Assembly: GCA_015501055.1 (NCBI GenBank)
Contig: JADNYV010000152.1
Span: 26,983 to 90,982 of the forward strand
DNA from: Mucidula mucida
Taxonomy: Eukaryota > Basidiomycota > Agaricomycetes > Agaricales > Physalacriaceae
Length of the DNA: 64,000 bases
Direction of reading: 5' to 3'
Shown here: positions 11,807 through 21,208 of the stretch, one piece after another
Layout: each line of letters starts with the position of its first letter
Position numbering within the stretch: the first letter of the stretch is position 1
The notes under the pieces: generated by a model
Told to the model about the DNA's origin: nothing
Seen by the model: only the letters and a program-made list of their open reading frames with translations
Databases searched by the model: none
Translations under genes and position numbers: made by a program

Positions 11807-12955
11807 TCAAAACAAATCAACTCCGCGTAACCAAACGCGACTCGGCCGCTCAACAGTCTGCGCCTTTCTCGAACCGTCGGTGTCGTTCGCCCAAACCTCA
11901 TTCTGCAATGCGTCACTGAGGATGTCGATAAGCCACTCATGACCCTCCAGCAGCACTTGTTGTCCTCTAAGCTCCTCCACCGCCTTGGCGTTGTGTGTGT
12001 CACGGAAACCCAACGCCTTGTATCGCCATGAAAAAATGTCAATGACATCTTCCAGCACCACCTCCAAGTCTGAGGATAAGAGCTTCATGGCGACAACGCC
12101 ACTTGTCCCCGAAAGAATCATATCCGTCTTGCTTCGACCGACTTCAAACCTCGCAAGGGCGTCGCCGCGCTCACTCGGTGCCATGTTGTTTTGGGCATAC
12201 CGGACAGCCATCCAGAGTAACAGAAGGACAAACGATTCTATGTCATCTCCTATTGTGCGAGGCGGAGGCGACGCACTGCACAGACGAGCAGCCCTGAATT
12301 GCAGCGCACCCTGTCCGCTAACTGTCAGACAGTGATTGTCTTGTATACAACTCATACACACCGTTAGCCCGTAAGGCCTCTCTTCAACGCGCTTGATGAG
12401 GTCCCAGTCAGTGAGGAGGCCGGTGCAAGTACCATCTGGTGCGTAGGCGGAAACAATATTACTGACGGAAATTTCGGGACGATTCGCTTCAGCGAGTAGC
12501 GCGTATGCCGCCTTATGGGCTGTTCTTGATGTTAATTGATGAGCTCCATGTTCGGTAAACAGCGGCTCACCCAGAACAGCGTGAAGGACATGAGAAACTA
12601 ACGCGTGCGTCGAGCGAAAATCGGCTAGAGGCGTTCGAATGGCGGTGAGAATGGTACGGATGTATTGGTGTGGGCTTGGAACGCTGGAACGTGATGGGAT
12701 GGTGGCGCAATCAAGAAGGAGACAAGGATTCGAAGGCAAATTTGTGTTGATGTATGTCCATGTACCATTGAACAGGGATTTTTGGCGCGGTTGAGATTCA
12801 AAGTAGCGGGTCCCTCGGCCGATAGAACGGGGGTCCACCGAAAACGGCGCGTCAAGCCGGCAGCTTTTCAGAAAAGTACAGGTGGACGTGTCCTGCGTTT
12901 CATGCGCGGGCAATTCCTTGATATGGGTGCGATAGGGAGAGACTATTCGCGTCAT
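11807..12955 (-). CDS. Truncated FunK1-like protein (copy C), probable pseudokinase
   Basis: Exons 12571-12955, 12362-12519 and 11807-12310 (minus strand) give 348 residues from the ATG of MTRIVSPYRTHIKELPAHE. Both introns are exactly 51 nt, carry no stop and lie in frame, so the whole locus reads as one open frame. The full FunK1 N-terminus is missing. The beta-3 segment reads SLFNGTW, with Asn where copy A has Lys. The catalytic loop reads NRPEISVSNIV in place of HRDISVGNIV, while LTDWDLIK keeps the DFG-like Asp. The C-lobe is intact and ends PSRVWLRGVDLF. It converges on the zinc-binding gene copy 1 (stop codons 118 bp apart). Confidence 0.7.
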   Translation of the reverse strand: MTRIVSPYRTHIKELPAHETQDTSTCTFLKSCRLDAPFSVDPRSIGRGTRYFESQPRQKSLFNGTWTYINTNLPSNPCLLLDCATIPSRSSVPSPHQYIRTILTAIRTPLADFRSTHALVSHVLHAVLGEPLFTEHGAHQLTSRTAHKAAYALLAEANRPEISVSNIVSAYAPDGTCTGLLTDWDLIKRVEERPYGLTVCMSCIQDNHCLTVSGQGALQFRAARLCSASPPPRTIGDDIESFVLLLLWMAVRYAQNNMAPSERGDALARFEVGRSKTDMILSGTSGVVAMKLLSSDLEVVLEDVIDIFSWRYKALGFRDTHNAKAVEELRGQQVLLEGHEWLIDILSDALQNEVWANDTDGSRKAQTVERPSRVWLRGVDLF

Positions 12956-13751
12956 ATGTGGAAGAAGTGTAGGTTCGTAAGGAGGAAAATAAGATAAGCC
13001 AAGGCGAAACCGGGCCGTATTGACCGGACGCGCCCTCAAGTTCTTTGAAAGTAATCTTGAGATTAAACGTGCTCATGTACTAAACGCCTATCCACGTACT
13101 AACACTGACGTTTCCTTACCGAGAGATCAAGACGAGCCAATGCGCTCGAAATTTGTAGCATTGAAGCGTCGTGATAGTTGACAGCCATGAGATGCCAAGG
13201 TGGTGGTCATCCGGCAACCCATAGTCGTGCTGACATCACCTCAAGAAGGATGCCTGGACGTGAAGAAGCGCGACGCGTATACATGCACATACAAGCGAGC
13301 ACTGCCGATCGAGATGATCAGCCATCACAGGGAAAATTCTGAGTCCTTCAAACGAATCCATTCTTTATGGGAGACATCCGAATGGTCGTAGGTGAAGAGA
13401 ATAAGCCCCTAACACATGCATACTTGGTGGCAAGCCGGCCCACATTCGGTTTGCCAGCTCAAGTTTGAAGTGATAGTTAGTTAGTGTGGCGCACTCCTGT
13501 CAAGAATGAATTAGGTCATCAAAAATGCACGCAGAGAAGAATGATAACTAACATCAGAAAAATGAACGATAGCCGAGCCTTTTGTGTGCAAAATCCTCGG
13601 CCACGCGGCTGGCCACACAATCACACAATAATGGGCCCGTCACGTGCGTATAGCATTAAAAAGCCTAACAGAGCGAACAATGAGTATCATTCTCTCGAGC
13701 CACTACCGCAACAACCCACCTTTGAGATCCAAATATTACCCGCCTCACAAT

Positions 13752-14673
13752 ATGTCAACCCTCAGGCGTCAGGACAGGATGGCCGTGATCCTACCGCCGC
13801 CGCCACCTCAGCCTCAGCTCGCAAGTGACCAGGGCCTCGGAATCCAGAAACAACCAGCGCCTCTCACGCGCCAACCCACAATGGCTCTCGCTCAACCTCC
13901 CACAAGACCCCAGCACCAACAAATCCAGCCCTCCAATGTCAGGGCCCAACCGCCACTTCAGCGACGCGACACATCACCCGTCTCCCTAGTCCCTCTCCGC
14001 CGCCGAAGTCGCTTCGCCACACTCCCCCGACGGGAAGGCGCCCTATATGGCGAAGCAGACTTTCAGCGGCTTCGCATCCCACGGCCTCTAAGGCGAACAT
14101 ACGCGTTCTGGAAACATCTCCCCTTGCTCAGCGCTCGTCCCCTCCGCCGAGAGAACGCATTTTATGGCGAGTCCATGCTGGGTCTACCGCTAGCCGCGCC
14201 TACGCGCCGAGGAGTGAAGCAAGGTGTGAAATTCCTCCGGCGCCCTGCTGGGCCTTCTGCGAAGGCTGCTGTCCTGGGTCAGCCCAAGTCAATCTTGAAG
14301 TACGTCTATCATCATCAGTCGAAATCCCCTAACGCTGAACGCCGATTATAGAAAACCCAGATCCGTCGAAGGAAGCCTGCAGCTCGTGCAAGATGGACCC
14401 GTCGCCAGAACATGGGGCAAGTTTCGGTACTTTCCCAACGTCGGAAGCCTCGAACACTGGGTGACGACCGGCCGCTGGGTGGATCTTGAAAAGAGCAACA
14501 TGCACGGTCTTGTCTGTAAAGGATGCAGCCGGACAGTAGCGTTGGACGGGACCAACAGCCCGCCAAAACGGATGCAGATCTGGAAAATGCATAAGAAGAG
14601 ATGTTCGGGCATCTGGAAGACAGAGTATCACGAACGCAATGATCTCTTCTTTAGGAACGACCCTACGATTTGA
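13752..14673 (+). CDS. C2HC zinc-binding protein, copy 2 (intact)
   Basis: Exons 13752-14299 and 14352-14673 flank a 52-bp intron and give 289 residues; an in-frame ATG at 13680 is an alternative start. Residues 1-70 are Pro/Gln-rich (AVILPPPPPQPQLASDQG). The middle is Arg-rich with repeated RRENAFYGE/RREGALYGE-like units. Exon 2 encodes YFPNVGSLEHW and a zinc site C-x2-C (CKGC) ... H-x4-C (MHKKRC). This C2HC pattern with W..H...C is common in small basidiomycete proteins of unknown role. RNA or DNA binding is possible but not shown. It is convergent with FunK1 copy D, the same arrangement as in unit 1. Confidence 0.65.
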
Positions 14674-14805
14674 AGAGGAGTTAAACTGTGTTCAATATGA
14701 ATGAGCGTAAAGTAATTGTAGTAGTAGTTGGTACTTACCATGTATACTTGCAAGACGACAAGGTTCTGAGTATGCAGCCTTTCCACGGCGAAAGAAAGTT
14801 CACTC

Positions 14806-15851
14806 TCAGAACAAATCAACTCCGCGTAACCAAACGCGACTCGGCCGCTCAACAGTCTGCGCCTTTCTCGAACCGTCGGTGTCGTTCGCCCAAGCCTCAT
14901 TCTGCAATGCGTCACTGAGGATGTTGACAAGCCAGCCATGACCCTCCAGCAGAGCTTGTCGTCCTCTGAGCTCCTCCACCGCCTTGGCGTTGTGTGTGTC
15001 ACGGGAACGCAACGCCTTGTACCGCCATGAAAAAATGTCAATGACATCTTCCAGCACCAGTTCCAAGTCTGAGGACAAGAGCTTCATCTTGACAACGTTA
15101 CTTGTCCCCGCAAGAATCATATACGTCTTGCTTAAACAGTCCGCGCCTTCAAACTTCGCGAGGGCGCTGCCGCGCTCACTCGCTGTCATTTTGTTTGGGG
15201 CGTACCGAACAGCGATCCAGAGCAATACGAGAACAAACGACTCCAAATCGTCTCCTATCGTGCGAGGTGGAGGCGACGTATTGCATAGGCGGGCTGCCGT
15301 GAAGTGTCGTGTGCTCTGCAGACAAACCATCAGAGCGATATCATACATGAACTTTGTCATACACACAGTGCCTTTGTAGACTTTCGTGTGATCATCATGA
15401 CATTGCACGAAATCCCAATCGACGAGGAGGCCGCCCTCTGGTTCTTGCGCAAAAGCGATATTACCCAGGGAGATTTCGGGGCAGAATTCTTCCGGTAGGA
15501 GCGTGTACGCGGCTTTATGAGCTGTAGCAGACGTTAAGTGATGGCTCCAGATTCGACGTAGAGCGGCTTACCCAGAACGGCATGAAGAACGTAAGAAACC
15601 AACGCGTGTGTCGAGGAAAATTCGGTTAGAGGCGTTCGAATGGCGTCGAGGATGATATAGCGTGGATGGGGCATAAAAAGAATAGAGTGGTCTACCGAGG
15701 CAAGACCTTTACATTCATCTAGTGCAGCACTGTCTTCACTTTCAGATAAGTACACGGCGCGCCATGTATCACGGATGGAAGATATTTCGTCAACGGCGAC
15801 AAAGCAACGGGTTCCACGGGTTTGAGTATGAAAGGCTCTATTTTTGACCAA
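14806..15851 (-). pseudogene. Truncated FunK1-like protein (copy D), 1-bp deletion
   Basis: Closest to copy B. The upstream segment 15851-16114 matches the region before B residue for residue, but D lacks one C near 15840 (...GAGCCTTTC instead of GAGCCCTTTC). That breaks the frame between EPWSKIEPF and HTQTRG. Downstream the three-exon structure still reads open. IRDTWR gives Arg in place of the beta-3 Lys, and FCPEISLGNIAF stands in place of the HRD loop. LLVDWDFVQ keeps the DFG-like Asp, and the C-lobe ends in GVDLF at 14806. One base separates it from an intact gene, so sequencing error is possible. Confidence 0.6.
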
Positions 15852-16990
15852 GGCTCCTCGAGTCGCCCAAAATGTTCACTGTCCATTCTATGAAAAGGAG
15901 AGGGAAAAGTACAAGTCACTCCGCCACGGAAGTTCTGTAGTATCGGGAGCGCGTCAATGGCTTGGGATAAGTCGTTTTGCGTCAAGGGAGGCTTCCGGCT
16001 TTCGTGTTTGGTGCTTGGTTTGTTGGAAGATGGTGGTAAGTAGGGAAAGGCGACCCCGGACCGGTCACCGGCGGCGTTGACCAAAAGATTCTGTTGTGCA
16101 TTCGGCCAAGTCAACGAATGTATTGACTCAATGCGCCGTATTAAGTTGCGGGCTCAGACTCGGACAACATTTGATTCGAACTGGCTACCGTTCCAAGTCC
16201 TTCAATTATCACGTAGAAAAACTCTTCGCTGAATCATACATTATGGTTGTCTAAGAAATTTACATTCATTCAAGTGAATATTCTATGATCTCGTCATCGT
16301 CCCAATCTCCTTCGTCTTCTGGGTCGTCATCAACATCTTCTTCGCCTTCTTCAACAAAATTGGTCCGAAGTTCACTACCGAACGGTCGCTTAATCGCATG
16401 CAATTGCTCATACTCTGAGCATTGCGATTTCCTCTTGAGGTCCACCACTACCAATTTGGTTTCGACTTTTTGATCCGCTTCATAGGGATCCTTCCTTGCC
16501 TTCCATAAGTCATTCTGCAATGCGTCACTGAGGATGTCGATAAGCCACTCATGACCCTCCAGCAGAGCTTGTTGTCCTCTAAGCTCCTCCACCGCCTTGG
16601 CGTTGTGTGTGTCACGGGAACGCAACTCCTTGTACCGCCATGAAAAAATGTCAATGACATCTTCCAGCACCACACTCAAGTCTGAGGATGAGAGCTTCAT
16701 GGCGACAACGCCATTTGTCCCCATAAGAATCATAGCCGTCTTGCTTTGACCGACTTCAAACATTACAAGGGCGTCGCCGCGCTCACTCGGTGCCATGTTG
16801 TTTTGGGCGTACCGAATAGCCATCCAGAGTAACAGAAGAACAAACGATTCTATGTCATCTCCTATTGTGCGAGGCGGAGGCGACGCACTGCACAGACGAG
16901 CAGCCCTGAATTGCAGCGTACCCTGTACCAAAACGGTCAGACAATAATTATTGGTATACAATTTATACACACCGTGAGTCCGTAATGCCT
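14806..16990 (-). repeat. Right arm of the FunK1 inverted duplication
   Basis: Reverse complement of 5590-7743, with the best match at 15600-16520. It includes the intergenic spacer between copies E and D, which matches the A-B spacer apart from short indels near 16225. Confidence 0.8.
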
Positions 16991-17628
16991 CTCTTCAACA
17001 TCGTCATCGTACTTGATGATGTCCCAGTCAACCAGGCGGCCGGTGCAAGTACCATCTGGTTCTTGCGCAAAAGCTATACTGTCCAAAGAAGTTTCGGGGC
17101 GATTCACGTCTTCTCGAAGCGTGTATGCGGCTTTATGGGCTGTACCAGACGTTAAGTGATGGCTCCCTGTTCGATAAAGAGCAGCTCACCCAGAACAGCA
17201 TGAAGGACACAAGAAACCAGCGCATGTGTCGAGTGGAAATCGTTTAGAGGCGTTCGAATGGCGTCGAGAATAGAACGAATATATTGCTGTGACTTAGAAA
17301 CGATGTTGTGTGGCGAAATGGCGCAGTCAAGAAGGAGACAAGGATTCGGAGGCGAATTTGTGTTGGTGTATGAATGTGCGCGCCATGTACCATTAAACAC
17401 GTATTTTTGGCGCGTCTGAGATTCATAGGCGACAAAGCAGCGGGTCCCTCGGCCTATAAAACGCGGGCGGTGTTCAATGGAGACCGAATCATCCTTTGAA
17501 AAGGGCTCCTCATGCGCGTCAAGCCGACAGCTTTTCGGAAAAGTACATGTGGACGTGTCCTGCGTTTGAAGCGTGGTCGCGGGCAATTCCTTGACATGGT
17601 TGGGATAGAGAGAGACGTTTCGCGTCAT
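16266..17628 (-). CDS. Truncated FunK1-like protein (copy E), probable pseudokinase
   Basis: Exons 17190-17628, 16973-17139 and 16266-16922 (minus strand) join without a stop to 420 residues. It starts MTRNVSLYPNHVKELPATT. GRGTRCFVAYE is kept, but the beta-3 segment is YVFNGTWR (Asn for Lys). The catalytic loop is NRPETSLDSIAF instead of HRDISVGNIVF. LVDWDIIK and the C-lobe IGDDIESFVLLLLWMAIRY are kept. It ends in an 84-residue acidic tail (VDDDPEDEGDWDDDE) shared out of frame with copy A. Upstream, about 17640-17731, a hydrophobic start-like piece (APLVIFLLTTMTNLAFNA) lies in another frame and may be a lost signal peptide. Open frame with dead-kinase residues. Confidence 0.7.
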
Positions 17629-17928
17629 AGACCGCCAATGCTATGGCTTTCGCGTTGAAAGCTAGGTTTGTCATGGTGGTAAGGAGAAAAATAACAAGCG
17701 GCGCCATCGGGCCGTATTGACCGAACGACAAGCTAGATGTTCTTTAGAGTACTTATAGTTTGAGATACTTCTGTACTCAACACCAATTCATTCCTCTGGC
17801 GGTCAAAGCAGTCGGACTCCAGTTGAATGGAAAAATTGCGAACGGAAGTACATGATATGTTGTCTCCGTCAAAACCTACCGTTCGTGCTTTGGTCGGCCT
17901 ATACTAATAGCCTCAAATGTCTAATACA

Positions 17929-19117
17929 TTACTGCTCGTTCGTGAGAACTCCTCGATAACGCATTCTTCCCGATTGTAGTCTTTCTACAGCCTCTTCAAC
18001 GCCCGCCTTTGTCAACGGGAATTTCTCGATAATCGGATTAACTTGGTTTCTTGCGGCAAAAGCCAGCATGGCCTCACTAAAAGAAGGTTGGTACGGCATG
18101 ATCAGCGGCGTGAAAATGAACTCACTGCATGCTTCTACCAGCTAAAATCGTCCCAACAACAGTATACCCGTGGAGCGTCAGATCGCTGTAAGGGATGACA
18201 TCTTCGCTCCCAGTGAGAGGAATGATGGTGCAATTGACAGAGAGAAGCTTGAAATAGTTGTCCCAGTCCGGCAAAGTGGCCGTCGTAACAATCAGCGTGT
18301 CGAGAGGCTTAGGAAGCCCGAGGGTATTGAAGTCCTCCACCCCTTTAGTCGCGTAAATTCACTGGCACCCATTGCGATTGCCTCCTGGCGCTTGGACTCT
18401 GTCTCGGAGAATACGACGATGTCGCACCCCATCTTAGCAGCGAACTGTATGGTGAGATGCCCAAGCCCCCCAATCCCAACAATACCGATGCGATTCGTAG
18501 GCTTGCATGTTCTATGAGCGGCGAAAAAACGGTAGCACCAGCACCTGTGGCAAATGATTAGTACATGAAGATTTACGTGACAGAGATCACACCCACACAT
18601 CAGAGGCGCAGCATTTTCGTTGCTCAAGCCATCAGGGATCCTAAAGAGCCAATCTTCCTTGCGTACTGCGATCTCTCCTAGGGACCCCTGATCGTTGTCG
18701 TGCGTGAAGAATGCATGCTTGTTCAGAGAATATTCCTCCTTCCCAGTTAAACACTGTCGGCATTTGCCACAGGTGTGGTGAATGTATCCCCAGCCTACCC
18801 TCTCGCCCACTTTCCAATCGGTTTTGCAAGATGGCCCGATTTCCTCGACGTATCCAGCACCTGAACGAAAGCATGATCTAAACCGAAATGGTAGTAGCAA
18901 CGAGGGGGCATACCTTCGTGTCCCAACGCACAGCCGGTGGGCAACACGTGCATAATCTACTGTGTGATATCCTCACGAGCACCTCGCCGTCACGCAGGGA
19001 GTCTCGTTGGAAAATCCCCTCAACGATATCTCCCGAGCTTGTGCCTTTGAAGATCTTTCCTGAGTAAGGCATTGCTAGGTTGTTTCTTGGATGCCTCTCA
19101 AAATGTTCAGCCTTCAT
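17929..19117 (-). pseudogene. Zinc-dependent alcohol dehydrogenase (MDR/CAD-like), broken
   Basis: Member of the medium-chain dehydrogenase family, cinnamyl-alcohol-dehydrogenase-like. From the N-terminus: GEVLVRISHS at about 18985, TGCALGHEGAGYVEEIG, the structural zinc region CGKCRQCLTGKEEYS, GIGGLGHLTIQFAAKMGCD (Rossmann GxGGxG) and HGYTVVGTILAG. The C-terminus reads MRYRGVLTNEQ at 17929. At least four 1-bp shifts are needed (about 18935, 18510, 18345 and 18135). The expected GLCGTD zinc ligand segment after HS is shortened to RLCT, and the fourth structural Cys is Ser. Loss of zinc-ligand sequence together with frameshifts points to a real pseudogene rather than only sequence error. Confidence 0.7.
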
Positions 19118-20349
19118 ACTATTCCAAGTGGTAATTGGAAAATCGATAACCTCGAGGCTCGGTCAGATATTTTGTAAGCACTGTTCTGCGTCTGTAAGCG
19201 TGCACTGGGCCTGCCGAAAAAACAATAAAGCAATAGAAGAGCAGCATTGAACGATCACCAAGACGCGTGTGTCCCGAGATTCAGTTCAACATGTTATCAG
19301 TTGACCAAGATTCCAGATCAGAGTCAGCATGAACTTCACGAGAGATGTACGCGCGTAGCCATTGCCGTACGTACGCGCGTAGCCTCCGAGTAATCGGATT
19401 CGTTTGCTCTGCGATAGAGGATTGCAAACAACGAGTACCGCGAGGTGTTGGTGTGCCTATGGGAGATTATAAGCAAACCTGTAAGCAAATTGGTATGCAA
19501 TGAAACATCACAAATATGAAAGTTGGCGGACAGTAAGCACGCCATCACGAGACTTGGTTTGGTTTTTGGGCTCTCACCTCTTCTTAGATGGCCTTGAGTA
19601 GATGATCAATCTAGACCTTCTGTTTTTCTTAGCTGTGTACACCGGTCACCTCGCGCGGATACGACTTTCCTAAAACCTCATTGACGAGTTGCGTCTCACT
19701 AAAGCCAAGGACACTACAGGTCTGACAGCGACTACGATTAGTCGTGGAAACCTCGACGCGTATGTAGGTGCAGAAACTTGGGGTAGACCCGGGCTGACCG
19801 TTGTCCGCTCATGAGACTGCAAAGCCTGCACCATGTCCCGTAGAAAAGGTTCGTTCTTTGCGAACCTTTCAGAGGTCCTCGTCTGAAGCACTAATATCCA
19901 GCCAGGATCCCAGAAAAGAGGACACCTTCCACGTACATACGCTTATCCCTCATCATCGAGCTATCTCTTGACTTCTCAGCAGAGTGGCAGACGCCTTTGA
20001 AGACTGGCTTCTAACCGCCGATCCGCCGATGCTCTGCGGACTCCAGCGCGAGGTCGAAAGCATGTCTGAGCTCGCAGTTCCTGAGGAATGGCGGGTACGT
20101 CGCCCTCGTCCTTTTTTCTTTCTCATTCTAAACGATTTGCAGGACCCGACTCGTCATCCACTGCTTGACAAGTTAACGGCGGCGGCTTTTCGCAAGGCTA
20201 TGGTCAGCAGAGCCGACGAATCCTCTTTCAAAGGTCCAGACAATGGAGACGATTGGTCGTACTGTCATGCTCGCATTAAACGGGGATCCCGCCATCAGAG
20301 CGAATTATACGTGAGCTTTGCCATAAACCGGCTCGTTTGTAGGCCTGGA
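19118..20349. other. Repeat-bearing region, no firm gene
   Basis: It holds a 14-bp direct repeat, GTACGCGCGTAGCC, at 19347-19360 and 19371-19384. It also holds a segment at about 19550-19760 related to 23440-23760. An open plus-strand stretch at 19984-20330 reads MSELAVPEEW... and HARIKRGSRHQSE, which I do not recognise and which merges into FunK1 debris at 20340. Confidence 0.35.
19550..19760 (+). repeat. Diverged dispersed repeat, copy 1 (see 23440-23760)
   Basis: Shares ACGAGACTTGGTT, CTTGAGTAGATGATCAATCT, GTGTACACCGGTCACCTCGC and CTCTGACAGCGAC-like blocks, in the same order and orientation, with 23440-23760. The boundaries are approximate and indels are common between the copies. Confidence 0.5.
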
Positions 20350-21043
20350 CGTGGTTGTCACTACATTGCACAAGGTCCCACTCGACGAGGAGGCCTTATT
20401 CTGCAAAAGCTATAGTCCCCAGGGAGATTTCGGAGCGGCACTCTTCCGGTAGGAGCGTGTATGCGACTTGATTAGCTGGATCAGACGTTAACTGATTGCT
20501 CTATGTTCGATATAGAGCGGCTTACCCAGAACAGCATGGAGAACATAAGAAACCAACGTGTGTGTCGAGTGGAAATTGACTAGAGGCGTTCGAATGGCGT
20601 CGAGAGTAGAACAAATATATGAGCGTGGATTAGGAACGATGTAGTGTGGAGGGATGGCCAGTCAAGCAGGAGACAAGAAACTGGAGCCGAGTCTGTGTTT
20701 GTGTCGCTCTTGCAAGATGAGGGCGTGCACCATGTACCATTGAACACGGATCTTTGGCGCGTCTGGGATTGACAGGCGACAAAGCAGCGAGCCCCTGGGC
20801 CGATTAAACGGGGACAATGTCCAACGGAGATCGAATCATCCTTCGAGAAGGGCTCCTCATGCGCGTCAAGCTGACAGCTTTTCGGAAAAGTATAGGTGGA
20901 CGTGTCGGTGGGTTTGGAGTTTGATAGTCCCGGGCAATTCCTGGACATGGGTGGGATAGGAAGAGACTTTTCGCGTCATAGAATTGCTCCGATGCTATGG
21001 CTTTCGCGTTGGAAGCTAGGTTTGTCATGGTGGTAAGGAGCAA
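20350..21043 (-). pseudogene. FunK1-like fragment (copy F)
   Basis: A decayed copy. The start region reads MTNLASNAKAIAS, then the frame shifts. DTSTYTFPKSCQLDAHEEPF and SVFNGTW follow (Asn for the beta-3 Lys). The catalytic-loop equivalent reads CRSEISLGTIAFAE followed by a stop, and EWDLVQC is the last recognisable piece near 20350. The C-lobe is missing altogether, so the copy is truncated at its 3' end and broken internally. Confidence 0.65.
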
Positions 21044-21208
21044 AATAACCAGCCAAGGCCGGCCGTATTGACCGGACGACTTCCTGCAGGAGCTCTAGTA
21101 CTCAACACTAATTCAATCTTTTGGCGATCAAAGCAGTAGGAGTCCGTTTGATTAGAAAACTTTGCGAACGGAAGTACATGATAGTCTGTATCAAAATCTA
21201 CCGTTCGT

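Larger units (their letters stand above)
10190..13050. repeat. Tandem duplication unit 1 (zinc-binding gene + FunK1 copy C)
   Basis: This unit is a direct duplicate of 13230-16110. Both share an upstream stretch with AGCACTGCCGATCGAGAT and AAGCCGGCCCACATTCG, then the plus-strand zinc-binding gene, then a convergent minus-strand FunK1-like gene. The offset is about 3.0 kb (2984-3029 at different landmarks, so small indels separate the copies). Confidence 0.75.
13230..16110. repeat. Tandem duplication unit 2 (zinc-binding gene + FunK1 copy D)
   Basis: Direct duplicate of 10190-13050. In this unit the zinc-binding gene is intact and the FunK1 gene (copy D) carries a small deletion; in unit 1 it is the reverse. 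The stretch 13040-13750 before the gene is duplicated promoter-side sequence with no other gene. Confidence 0.75.
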
